Below, piece by piece: positions 1 through 7,262 of a stretch of 64,000 bases of DNA. This DNA is from Sinanaerobacter chloroacetimidivorans. GTDB lineage: Bacteria > Bacillota > Clostridia > Peptostreptococcales > Anaerovoracaceae. Position 1 is the stretch's first letter, and each line of letters opens with the position of its first letter. The position numbers and the translations under genes were made by a program. The stretch is taken from assembly GCF_018128545.1 (NCBI RefSeq), contig NZ_JAGSND010000002.1:271325-335324 (forward strand), given 5' to 3'. The notes under the pieces were generated by a model. The model was not told the DNA's origin, searched no databases, and was given only the letters and a program-made list of their open reading frames with translations.

Positions 1-365
1 TATTTGATCTTTCCGGGTTCCATTAAGGCAGAAATCTGCACGGTGCCCCCAATAAAATAAAGAAAAAAGAAAAGATGAACAAAGGCCTCCGGAAGCGTTG
101 TTGACTCCAGTTTTTCGGAAATAAAAAACAAAGGAAGAAAAATCATCAATCCCAGGATCATGAACTTTCCAAGGAATTTTCGGATGATATTCAACAGCAG
201 CATGATAACGGAAGCGGTAAGCTTCAGGTCACTATCCCCGTAAATCCGGTCGGGTATCTGTTTCCCAATGAGGGGAAGCTTCTTGATATAATAAATGCCG
301 AGATTGGTATAAACCGCAGTTTGGATGCGATAGATTGTAAGAGGTATCCTCATCACTTTTTTCAT
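1..365 (-). CDS. ABC-2 type transporter permease, partial (C-terminal part beyond window)
   Basis: The frame starts at an ATG at 363-365, one base after the stop of the upstream ATPase gene, and runs off the left edge, so only about 121 residues are visible. They are rich in hydrophobic stretches (a segment around residues 50-60 and a longer one near 70-85), with a basic N-terminus, which fits an integral membrane protein. Its position directly behind an ABC ATPase gene suggests it is the membrane partner of that exporter. Substrate unknown. A different membrane protein encoded in the same operon cannot be excluded. Confidence 0.6.
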   Translation of the reverse strand, partial: MKKVMRIPLTIYRIQTAVYTNLGIYYIKKLPLIGKQIPDRIYGDSDLKLTASVIMLLLNIIRKFLGKFMILGLMIFLPLFFISEKLESTTLPEAFVHLFFFLYFIGGTVQISALMEPGKIK

Positions 366-366
366 T

Positions 367-1128
367 TTACTGCACCTCTTTGCCCTGTCCGCCGGACTCC
401 TGGCTTTCTCCTTCATCTCCCAGCATTTCAATAATTCGATCTTCAAAATCACGGCTATGGAGCAATTCATGGTCTACCTTCTGCAGCCTGCCTTTTGAAA
501 GCACTACAATTTCATCGCACAAATCAGAAGCCAGCTGTAAAATATGGGTCGAGAAAATAATAATATGAGTCTCTTTCATTTCTCTCAGAAGCTTTTTCAT
601 CTCGAGGGCTACCACTACATCAAAGGAGGTTAGAGGTTCATCCAGCAGGATTACCGGGGGTTTACTGATCATAAAGCAAAGCATCTGCAGCTTATTTTTC
701 ATTCCGTGAGAATAGCCTTTGATCAGGCGATGCTTATCGGAGGCTTCCAGTTTTACCATGTCAAAATAATCGTCTATGGTTTTGTCAATGGAAACCTTAT
801 CTTTGTTAATATCAATAAAAAATTTTAAAAATTCATAGCCTGTCAAAAATTCCGGCAGGATGGGAGTGGAGAATACATAGCCGATATCATCCGGGGCCAG
901 TTTCTCAGAATGGTTATCATTGCCGTTTTCTCGCTTATCGTTAATAAGCAATTTACTGCCCTGATCCAATTCCAATTCGCCGGATAGGCAATTGAATAAC
1001 GTCGTTTTGCCTGCTCCATTTCTTCCCAGCAGGCCATAGATTTTTCCCTGCTCAAAGGTAAAGCCTGCCCCTTTTAAAACCTGTTTTTCACCAAAACTTT
1101 TATGAATATTATTGATTTCCAACTTCAT
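367..1128 (-). CDS. ABC transporter ATP-binding protein
   Basis: A 253-residue nucleotide-binding subunit that would power the membrane partner encoded immediately downstream. Walker A is GRNGAGKTT at residues 35-43, the signature region reads YSHGMKNKL, Walker B is VILLDEP, followed by the D-loop and a switch histidine in STHI. The altered signature (SHGM rather than SGGQ) is common in ABC-2 exporters. The start is supported by an AGGGAGT ribosome binding site. The C-terminus is acidic and glycine-rich (EGESQESGGQGKE) and probably disordered. Substrate cannot be told from the sequence. Confidence 0.88.
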   Translation of the reverse strand: MKLEINNIHKSFGEKQVLKGAGFTFEQGKIYGLLGRNGAGKTTLFNCLSGELELDQGSKLLINDKRENGNDNHSEKLAPDDIGYVFSTPILPEFLTGYEFLKFFIDINKDKVSIDKTIDDYFDMVKLEASDKHRLIKGYSHGMKNKLQMLCFMISKPPVILLDEPLTSFDVVVALEMKKLLREMKETHIIIFSTHILQLASDLCDEIVVLSKGRLQKVDHELLHSRDFEDRIIEMLGDEGESQESGGQGKEVQ

Positions 1129-1188
1129 ATTTCCCGTACTCCCTTTGAAATTTTATCATTCATTTTAAATCATCTTAGGTTCAATCGA

Positions 1189-1446
1189 TCAGTAGGTGAC
1201 TTCCTTAAAGAACCCTTTCAATTCTACTTTTGTTTCCTTGGAGAGCTCCGTATCCCGGATACCTCTCACCGCTCCTTCCAGCCCATAGAGCATATGAATG
1301 CAGGCGGTAGGATCCAATTGTCTTATTTTCAGGAAAGCTTCTTTGCTTCCGATTTGAATTAATTTTTCCGGAGTATCAATCCCTGCCTCCTGTAATAATC
1401 CTTCAGCCACCTTGCCGATATTGGGAAGACTTTGTAATTTGCCCAT
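1189..1446 (-). CDS. TfoX C-terminal domain-like protein
   Basis: About 85 residues. The sequence MGKLQSLPNIGKVAEGLL then AGI-TPE-L--IGSKEAFLKIR followed by a helical end is the pattern of the TfoX C-terminal domain, a small helix-hairpin-helix-like fold found alone in many Firmicutes. The frame extends 20 codons further upstream, but the ATG at 1444-1446 has an AGAAGGA ribosome binding site and matches the usual N-terminus, so that start is used. In Proteobacteria TfoX (Sxy) is a competence regulator; stand-alone C-terminal domains have no established role. Divergent from the operon at 1649. Confidence 0.72.
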   Translation of the reverse strand: MGKLQSLPNIGKVAEGLLQEAGIDTPEKLIQIGSKEAFLKIRQLDPTACIHMLYGLEGAVRGIRDTELSKETKVELKGFFKEVTY

Positions 1447-1503
1447 CGTAATCCTTCTTTCTTGATTCGCGCGGAAGCGCTTACTTCTATAATAAAAAAA
1501 TAC

Positions 1504-1622
1504 CATTGACTTCGGAAAAGTTCAATGATATACTAAAATTTAGTTTACTATATAAATATATAATTATATTTACCCAATTATAATATACCACGCAATTGAC
1601 CTTTTGTCAATAGTAAACTAAA
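1504..1622. promoter_or_regulatory. Divergent control region with several inverted repeats
   Basis: AT-rich region between the TfoX-like gene and the operon starting at 1649. It holds a perfect 12-bp inverted repeat TTTAGTTTACTA (1539-1550) / TAGTAAACTAAA (1611-1622), a 13-bp palindrome ACTAAAATTTAGT (1532-1544), TTGAC-ctttt-GTCAA (1596-1610), and CATTGA (1504-1509) / TCAATG (1522-1527). A TATAAT at 1579-1584 is a likely -10 for the rightward operon. Density of symmetry suggests regulator binding; no regulator is identified. Confidence 0.5.
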
Positions 1623-1648
1623 AAATTTTTTTGAAAGGGTGATTTTCC

Positions 1649-2158
1649 ATGAGTATTGACTTTCTGCCAACGGAGCTGCTTCGGCAGGCTGCCATTACGG
1701 AAGTATTGAAATGCAACGAAATTACTGCAAGATATGGCCTATCCCTATCTGCGCCGGAAGTACATCAGCTTGTTGAAACTCGGGATGAAGTTCTGAAAAG
1801 CAATGGGCGAATAGAATTTTCAGGCGGAATCATCAATAAATTAATCATTGAATTTTGTGATTCCCCCTACCTTTCTCAATTTCATTATGCACCTACTTTA
1901 AATGAGCTCATTGAAACCTTTTACTATTTTAAAAATGAATCTCTGGATGAAATCAGCGATGATGAATTGCTTTCCCTGATGAAGGAATACTTTGACCGGC
2001 GATGCCAAGGCTCCATAGAACTGCTCCAGAGCAGAGAATTAGAGTTGCTGGCGCGCAATATTCGCTATGGTACCACTGATTATACGGATCTCGACTATGG
2101 CGAAGAAGAAGATCCGGACAGGGAATGGGACGAGGAGGATTGGGATGAACAATATTGA
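1649..2158 (+). CDS. Uncharacterised acidic protein (DUF6323-like)
   Basis: 169 residues, predicted soluble, mixed alpha, ending in a very acidic tail (many D, E and W after residue 150). I associate the pattern with the clostridial DUF6323 family, whose genes sit next to DUF6179 genes; this comes from memory of the family and is not proven here. The start ATG follows GAAAGGGTGATTTTCC. The 3' end overlaps the next gene by 14 bases, so the two are very likely translationally coupled. No catalytic motif, signal peptide or membrane segment was seen. Function unknown. Confidence 0.6.
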   Translation: MSIDFLPTELLRQAAITEVLKCNEITARYGLSLSAPEVHQLVETRDEVLKSNGRIEFSGGIINKLIIEFCDSPYLSQFHYAPTLNELIETFYYFKNESLDEISDDELLSLMKEYFDRRCQGSIELLQSRELELLARNIRYGTTDYTDLDYGEEEDPDREWDEEDWDEQY

Positions 2159-3530
2159 GAAAACTTTTATTACAGTTGAAAAACCTTTTATCACGATAGA
2201 AAAAGATTCTATGAACGCCGGAGATTTCTTTCAAGGGCTTCTGGAAAAGGCATTCCGCATCAACCTGCTGTCGAAATCCGAAATCGAAAAAATTCAGCTT
2301 CAAATCATCCGGCTGATGGCGGTAAGGGCTGAACGTTATACCAATGGAGAAAGCAGTTCCGTTACTGTGGAAACGGGCCAAAGCCTCCATCAAACCATTT
2401 TTTATACCCTTGGTTTCTATTTTAAGAGCCTGCCAAATATAGAAACATGCATTGAAATGCTGAAAAAAGAATCCGTATCAGACTTATATCAGAAGGGGTT
2501 AACCTTGCTGGAGCAGCAATTCCATTACGGAAAATGTCTGTTAGAATCGGTTAATGCTGCCCGTCTTACCACGGACCTTATGGCCTACAATGACACTTTG
2601 GATCAGGGACTGCCCCCATTCTTTTCCTGCTACGATTTTGATTTTGCCGCCCAGGAAAATCCCGGATCCGTCGATTATCCGCTGGCCCTTGATAAGACGG
2701 AGTTAACGGGAATTGAATATATGAATCACTATCTGGAAACATTACTCCTTGAAAATCAATTTTGCATTCGCTTTTCAAATGAGAACATTCATCATCTACT
2801 GAGGGGATACGACCCACATTATCAAGAGCTGCTAATCAACATCTTCTTTCTGGTATTCACCAATGCGTTGGGAGCTGTACTGACAGACCGTTCCCCATTG
2901 GAACTGGATGTCAGTGTTCACGCCGCCGGCTTACTGCAGCAAAAGCTCTCACCTTACAGCAAAGAGGAGCTCGAAAATCTGCTGAAGGAAGCCGTGATGA
3001 CCCTGTGCCTTGCATGCAACCTCTCCGAGCCAAAGCTACAGCAATACCTTTTAAAGAATATCCGGCCTTTGGCGGCAAGATTGAAGCAGAGTTTAGAAAA
3101 AAACAGAATAGGGGAATTCTTCATTTCCTTCCGACAGACAGATCCGTCTTTTGTATTGCAGTATACGGATGATAGGAAGATGAATGATACTGCATTTAGA
3201 ACGCTCGCTGACGCGATCAGAGAATGCAGATACGTTTCCGATAAAATCGCAATCCTAAAGAGTGAAGTTGCCAGCATTGCGGACATTATTGATCTGCTGG
3301 AAGGCTCCTGCTTTTTTGAAAAGGAATATGATGATGTTTTTAAAGCTCTGGAAGAGACAGAACTGGCAATTTTATTAAAAAAATTACCAATAGACCCTAT
3401 TTTAAAGAGGATCAGAACAGAAGATATTAATAAGGATTGGCAATATCGATTCTATGAGTATCTTGATATGTTGGATCCTGCAAAGAAGGAGACTCTTTAC
3501 CAGCTTTCTTTCCGGATTCAATTAGGCTGA
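2145..3530 (+). CDS. Uncharacterised protein (DUF6179-like), partner of the preceding gene
   Basis: 461 residues from the ATG at 2145, which is preceded by a strong GAGGAGGAT site inside the upstream gene; the open frame reaches back to 2067 but that part lies wholly within the upstream gene. The protein is mostly helical and soluble, with no membrane segment and no recognisable catalytic motif. It begins with a repeated phrase (EKTFITVEKPFITIEK). It resembles the DUF6179 family that co-occurs with DUF6323 in Clostridia. The 14-base overlap and shared promoter argue that both products work together. Function unknown. Confidence 0.6.
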   Translation: MNNIEKTFITVEKPFITIEKDSMNAGDFFQGLLEKAFRINLLSKSEIEKIQLQIIRLMAVRAERYTNGESSSVTVETGQSLHQTIFYTLGFYFKSLPNIETCIEMLKKESVSDLYQKGLTLLEQQFHYGKCLLESVNAARLTTDLMAYNDTLDQGLPPFFSCYDFDFAAQENPGSVDYPLALDKTELTGIEYMNHYLETLLLENQFCIRFSNENIHHLLRGYDPHYQELLINIFFLVFTNALGAVLTDRSPLELDVSVHAAGLLQQKLSPYSKEELENLLKEAVMTLCLACNLSEPKLQQYLLKNIRPLAARLKQSLEKNRIGEFFISFRQTDPSFVLQYTDDRKMNDTAFRTLADAIRECRYVSDKIAILKSEVASIADIIDLLEGSCFFEKEYDDVFKALEETELAILLKKLPIDPILKRIRTEDINKDWQYRFYEYLDMLDPAKKETLYQLSFRIQLG

Positions 3531-3596
3531 CGGATCATCCTTTTCTTTTCTGTCGAACTGGAGTATAATCTGTGGTAAAGAGAATCCCGTTTTTCA

Positions 3597-3632
3597 CCGT
3601 TCACACTGTTTACACCATTCACACCGTTCACA
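3597..3632 (+). repeat. Four tandem 9-bp units just before a ribosome binding site
   Basis: Units CCGTTCACA, CTGTTTACA, CCATTCACA, CCGTTCACA are contiguous from 3597 to 3632 and abut the AAGGAGG of the DtxR-type gene. The first and last units are identical. They lie in the leader of that gene and could be a regulator binding array or a translation-control element. Confidence 0.8.
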
Positions 3633-3646
3633 AGGAGGAAACCGCA

Positions 3647-4027
3647 ATGCAGCAGAAGCTAACCTTTACTATGGAAAACTACCTGGAAGCTATCTATGAG
3701 CTTTCAAAGAGCGGAAATGGAGCCCGAATATCGGATATTGCAGAGAAGCTGAATGTAACAAAAGCGAGTACCAATAGTGCGATGGCTACCCTTTCCGAAA
3801 AAGGCCTTATTACCAATGAGAAATATAAAGAAGTATTCCTCACACCGGAAGGCTATAAACTTGCCGAATTCACTTCAAAAAAGCACCATGTCATCCATCA
3901 GTTTCTTACTTCCGTCCTGAATATCGATTCCGGAATTGCCGATAACGATGCTTGCGCAATCGAACATGTCATCAGCAGCGATTCCATACTGGCTATGCAA
4001 AATTTCATGGCAGAATATATAAAATAG
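3647..4027 (+). CDS. DtxR/MntR-family metal-dependent transcriptional regulator
   Basis: 126 residues from the ATG at 3647, chosen because AAGGAGGAAACCGC precedes it; a longer frame from 3572 would translate the tandem repeat. The N-terminal half is a winged helix (MENYLEAIYELSK, then IAEKLNVTKASTNSAMATL). The C-terminal half is the metal-binding and dimerisation domain: KKHHVIHQFL and DACAIEHVIS. The Cys-x-x-Glu-His arrangement resembles the DtxR ligands Cys102, Glu105 and His106 rather than MntR, where the first position is Glu, so iron may be the effector (inference). No SH3-like third domain. It overlaps the convergent MGMT gene by 23 bases. Confidence 0.85.
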   Translation: MQQKLTFTMENYLEAIYELSKSGNGARISDIAEKLNVTKASTNSAMATLSEKGLITNEKYKEVFLTPEGYKLAEFTSKKHHVIHQFLTSVLNIDSGIADNDACAIEHVISSDSILAMQNFMAEYIK

Positions 4028-4328
4028 AGGATTCCGGCCATAAATGACGCTTGAGATCAACACAACCGTTATCCTTGAAAGTGATCCCTTCTTTTAACAG
4101 AAGTTCTTTTTGCTCTCCCCAATGCGGTACAAGCCTTCCCTGATGGTTTACCACTCTATGGCATGGAGCATCTTCAAAAAAGGAAGCGTAATGCATGGCC
4201 TGCCCCACCATTCTTGCACATTGAGGCTGGCCTAACATTTGAGCAATGGCACCATAAGTGCTGACTCTTCCCATCGGAATCTCGTGTACGAGTTTATATA
4301 CATTTTTATAAAATTCGATTCGTTTCAT
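4005..4328 (-). CDS. MGMT-family DNA alkyltransferase-like protein (single domain)
   Basis: 107 residues corresponding only to the DNA-binding/active-site domain of O6-alkylguanine DNA alkyltransferase. The helix-turn-helix region (MGRVSTYGAIAQMLGQP) is followed by the active-site motif PCHRV with Cys56. Alkyltransferase-like (ATL) proteins of similar length usually have Trp in place of this Cys, so this one may still accept an alkyl group. The N-terminal domain of full MGMT is absent. An AGGTGAAAAG sequence precedes the start. The 3' end overlaps the convergent regulator gene. Confidence 0.82.
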   Translation of the reverse strand: MKRIEFYKNVYKLVHEIPMGRVSTYGAIAQMLGQPQCARMVGQAMHYASFFEDAPCHRVVNHQGRLVPHWGEQKELLLKEGITFKDNGCVDLKRHLWPESSILYILP

Positions 4329-4422
4329 CTTTTCACCTGCTCTCTACTTCCCGGCCATGACTTTTCAGCCCAAGCTTTTGTGTTCATTATAGCATAAATC
4401 CTGTTTGATTTTTCTTTTTTTC

Positions 4423-4464
4423 CGTTGCAAATGCAACGTCCGGTATATTTTTCTCTACTATACT
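4423..4464 (+). promoter_or_regulatory. Palindrome CGTTGCA-AA-TGCAACG and -10 element
   Basis: A perfect 7-bp inverted repeat with 2-base centre lies at 4423-4438. TATACT at 4459-4464 is a good -10, and no convincing -35 sits 17 bases upstream. With a start point near 4471 the palindrome centre falls near -40, the place of a class II activator such as a CRP/FNR-type dimer. The gene driven is the DUF438 protein. Confidence 0.5.
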
Positions 4465-4492
4465 AAAAATAGAAGTAAATATTGGAGGTGTT

Positions 4493-5716
4493 ATGATGAG
4501 TAAAGAAATTAACAATCGGGAATACAGGCAAAAGGTCATTCAGGATCTGATCGCACAGCTTCACGAAGGGAAAACGGTAGATGAGGTCAAGCAACAGTTC
4601 GCAGAGGCATTCGAGGGCGTTTCAGCAGCAGAAATTTCCGAAGCGGAACAAGGGCTCATTTCGGAAGGGCTCCCTGTTGAAGAGGTTCAACGGCTTTGTG
4701 ATGTTCACGCTTCTATTTTTAAAGACTCCATCCAGGAGGTACAGGAGCAGCAGGATTTTTCCAGAATTCCGGGGCATCCGGCACAGGTGGTAAAGCTGGA
4801 AAACCGTGCCATAGAAGAGCTTCTGGAACAGAAAATCGGCCCGCATCTGCAGACTTTAGCCAAGTCACAGGACAAATCGGCGATCCATGCTTTGCGAGAG
4901 GATTTTACCCTTTTATCACAACTGGATCTGCATTATATCAAAAAAGAGAACCTGTTGTTCCCCTATATGGAAAAGTATGGCATTACCGCACCGCCGAAGG
5001 TTATGTGGGGAGTAGATGATGAAATTCGTGCACAAATAAAGGAATGTATCCGAAGCCTTGAAAATTATGAGGGGAATCTGTCTCAACTGAAGGAAGCCAT
5101 TGAATCCGCCGTTCATCGAATCAGGGAAATGATCTTCAAAGAAGAGAACATCCTCCTTCCTATGCTTCTGGAGACCCTGACTCTGGAGGAATGGAAGTCG
5201 ATTTCCAATGAAATGAAAGATTTGGGCTACTGCCTTATTGATAAGGTACCGGATTGGAATCCCGGCCAGCAGACGGCGACAGAAACCGAGGCGGCTTCCG
5301 CGGCTCTCTCCGGCAATATCCTGCTGCCTACAGGGGTCTTCTCTATCAACGAATTAGAAGGAATTCTGAATACGCTGCCGATTGATATCACCTTTGTCGA
5401 TAAGGACGATGTCGTCAAATATTTTTCTCAGGGAGCAGAGCGTGTATTCCCCAGAACAAAAGCAATTATTGGACGCAAGGTGGTAAATTGTCATCCCCCG
5501 GCGAGCGTTCATATTGTAGAAGGCATTGTTGCCGATTTTAAATCCGGAAAAAAAGACCACGAAGATTTCTGGATTAAAATGGGGGAAAAGTATGTCTATA
5601 TCCGTTATTTTGCAGTCCGGGACCAAAAAGGCGAGTATTTGGGAACCCTGGAAGTAACGCAAAATATTGCCCCTATTCAGGAAATTACCGGAGAAAAACG
5701 ATTGGTTTCCGATTAG
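4493..5716 (+). CDS. DUF438 / hemerythrin-like / PAS protein
   Basis: 407 residues in three parts. Residues about 5-75 match DUF438. The middle (about 90-245) is a four-helix hemerythrin-like domain with spaced His and Glu residues (HPAQ, LDLHYIKKENLLFPYME, HRIREMIFKEENILLP) that could bind a diiron centre. The C-terminal part (about 280-400) is a PAS-type domain (DITFVDKDDVVKYFSQGAERVF). Such proteins are typical of anaerobes and are thought to sense oxygen, NO or redox state, without an established mechanism. GGAGGTG precedes two adjacent ATGs (4493 and 4496). Monocistronic: own promoter and terminator. Confidence 0.85.
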   Translation: MMSKEINNREYRQKVIQDLIAQLHEGKTVDEVKQQFAEAFEGVSAAEISEAEQGLISEGLPVEEVQRLCDVHASIFKDSIQEVQEQQDFSRIPGHPAQVVKLENRAIEELLEQKIGPHLQTLAKSQDKSAIHALREDFTLLSQLDLHYIKKENLLFPYMEKYGITAPPKVMWGVDDEIRAQIKECIRSLENYEGNLSQLKEAIESAVHRIREMIFKEENILLPMLLETLTLEEWKSISNEMKDLGYCLIDKVPDWNPGQQTATETEAASAALSGNILLPTGVFSINELEGILNTLPIDITFVDKDDVVKYFSQGAERVFPRTKAIIGRKVVNCHPPASVHIVEGIVADFKSGKKDHEDFWIKMGEKYVYIRYFAVRDQKGEYLGTLEVTQNIAPIQEITGEKRLVSD

Positions 5717-5739
5717 GTTTCTATAGAAAGTATAATAGG

Positions 5740-5775
5740 GCAGCCATGTAAAGCTCTTTACTTGGCTGCTTTTTA
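5740..5775 (+). terminator. Intrinsic terminator of the DUF438 gene
   Basis: GCAGCCA (5740-5746) pairs with TGGCTGC (5763-5769), with inner GTAAAG/CTTTAC, followed by TTTTTA. Lies 24 bases after the stop codon. Confidence 0.9.
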
Positions 5776-5827
5776 TCTGCCAGGAAACCGTTGGGCTCCG
5801 GGCGGAAGCAGCGAAGCCATTATTTTA

Positions 5828-5892
5828 TTGATTATCGCAATCAAATGCTCTATAATTAAATTAATTCATTTTTTTAACTATTTAATTATAGA
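5828..5892 (+). promoter_or_regulatory. Sigma-A promoter overlaid by two inverted repeats (MarR gene)
   Basis: TTGATT (5828-5833), 17 bases, TATAAT (5851-5856). The -35 box is the left arm of TTGATT-atcgc-AATCAA (5828-5844). The -10 box lies in the left arm of a perfect 13-bp inverted repeat, TCTATAATTAAAT (5849-5861) / ATTTAATTATAGA (5880-5892). This is the expected layout of an autorepressed MarR promoter. Confidence 0.75.
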
Positions 5893-5921
5893 ACTACTAA
5901 ACAAGTTGAAGGAGGATCCCG

Positions 5922-6365
5922 GTGGACCCGAATATGAATACCGTAACCGAAAAAATATTTCAATTGATTCCCTTATTGAACAGGACACTCAGCATTGCCA
6001 GCATTAAAGCAAGCAACGATTTTTCAAGACATCATCATGAAATACTCTTTATCCTGTCAGAGTATGAGTATCTGACCATGTCGGATATCGGAAAATTTTT
6101 ATTTATCTCAAAACCAAATACGACGAATTTAGTGGATAAATTGATTCAGCAAGGGCTGGTCAAACGCAGTGCTCATGAAAAAGACCGACGGGTCATCCTG
6201 GTCAGCATCACAGAAGAAGGCAGGAAAGTGTTTCGGGCTACCCTGGAGCAATTGAAAGGCAACGCAGAAGAAAATCTGGTGTATTTAACTGCAGAAGAAC
6301 GAATAAAAATCAGCGAGTCGCTGGACACGCTCCATCAGTTGCTTAGAAAGGCATTAAAAGAATAA
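5922..6365 (+). CDS. MarR-family transcriptional regulator
   Basis: 147 residues from a GTG at 5922, supported by GAAGGAGGATCCCG. The winged helix occupies residues about 30-100: LTMSDIGKFLFISKPNTTNLVDKLIQQ for the recognition region, then the wing KRSAHEKDRRVILVSITEEG, whose D-R-R is the MarR wing signature. Terminal helices form the dimer interface. The promoter carries palindromes that are probably its own operators. The next gene begins 37 bases downstream in the same orientation and is the likely co-regulated target. The ligand is unknown. Confidence 0.9.
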   Translation: MDPNMNTVTEKIFQLIPLLNRTLSIASIKASNDFSRHHHEILFILSEYEYLTMSDIGKFLFISKPNTTNLVDKLIQQGLVKRSAHEKDRRVILVSITEEGRKVFRATLEQLKGNAEENLVYLTAEERIKISESLDTLHQLLRKALKE

Positions 6366-6401
6366 AAGTCCAGCTAAGAAATGTCAATAGGAGGTATTAT
6401 T

Positions 6402-7262
6402 ATGTCATCAGTTCAAACTATGAAAACCTGGGCTCGTGAGATCAAGTATCAGGAGGATTTGCCAAGAGCATTTACGGATACCTTTCATTCTTTCGTCCGT
6501 CAGGATGCGGAATTCCCCTATACTGTATTCTCTCCTCCCTACCGGAATAAAAGAGGCAGATCAGATGCCTGCCTGCTTTTTACACAAGATAACAAGATCT
6601 TTATTCTTACAAATGTAAAAGGAAAGATTTCCACTATTATCTATCCATTTCAATCGATTGATTATATCGAACACGGAACGATTCTGCTCACTTCCTGGAT
6701 CAAGCTGGAAGGTCTTACTACGGACAACCAAACGACGACCACCATCATAGAATTCAATACCGTCATCGATTCTCTCTTTCTTAAATTTATCTCTATCATT
6801 AGAAGTACATTCATTTCCGCAGATCCCGAGGACCAGCCTGATGAGAAAAGTAAACTGAATTACCTCAGAGCGGTAAACTTTAAGTTTATGAATTATGCAA
6901 AGCAAAGCATAATGCCGGGTGAAACCATAAGCAACAGCTTGTTTCAGTCTGCCATTTTGCAGCCGCGGTTAAAAATACTCAGCAAAACACTGTTCAGGCA
7001 GCTATCCCCTTCTCATTTACATATCCTGACGGATCAAGAACTGATTTTGGTCTGTGACCCGGAATCCCAAAAGCTTGCGGATTATGGGGGAATCTGGATT
7101 TACATACCCATCGGGCGCATTCGGTCCCGATCCCGTTTTTACGATAAAAGTAAAGGATTGTATGTTTTGCAGATACAGCTCCTAGGCGGGAAAGAAATTC
7201 TTTCCTATTTTGAGGAAAGCAACGAAGATCATATGAAAGGCTTTTATCAGGAAATAAATTAA
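6402..7262 (+). CDS. Hypothetical protein, possibly with two PH-like domains
   Basis: 286 residues from the ATG at 6402, placed 6 bases after AGGAGGT; an in-frame ATG at 6381 lacks such a site. I do not recognise the family. Two similar halves of beta-strand-rich character can be seen: KIFILTNVKGKISTIIYPFQSIDYIEHGTILL (about 65-95) and HLHILTDQELILVCDPE...IPIGRIRS (about 205-250). Both follow a 'readout strand, loop, strand, position-dependent basic residue' rhythm reminiscent of bacterial PH (GRAM-like) domains; this is a guess from pattern. No signal peptide or membrane helix. Likely in an operon with the MarR regulator. Confidence 0.6.
   Translation: MSSVQTMKTWAREIKYQEDLPRAFTDTFHSFVRQDAEFPYTVFSPPYRNKRGRSDACLLFTQDNKIFILTNVKGKISTIIYPFQSIDYIEHGTILLTSWIKLEGLTTDNQTTTTIIEFNTVIDSLFLKFISIIRSTFISADPEDQPDEKSKLNYLRAVNFKFMNYAKQSIMPGETISNSLFQSAILQPRLKILSKTLFRQLSPSHLHILTDQELILVCDPESQKLADYGGIWIYIPIGRIRSRSRFYDKSKGLYVLQIQLLGGKEILSYFEESNEDHMKGFYQEIN

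Noticed and set aside
3572..3646. Longer N-terminus of the DtxR-type regulator
   Set aside because: It would translate the 9-bp tandem array; the ATG at 3647 has AAGGAGG at the right distance and matches the family start.
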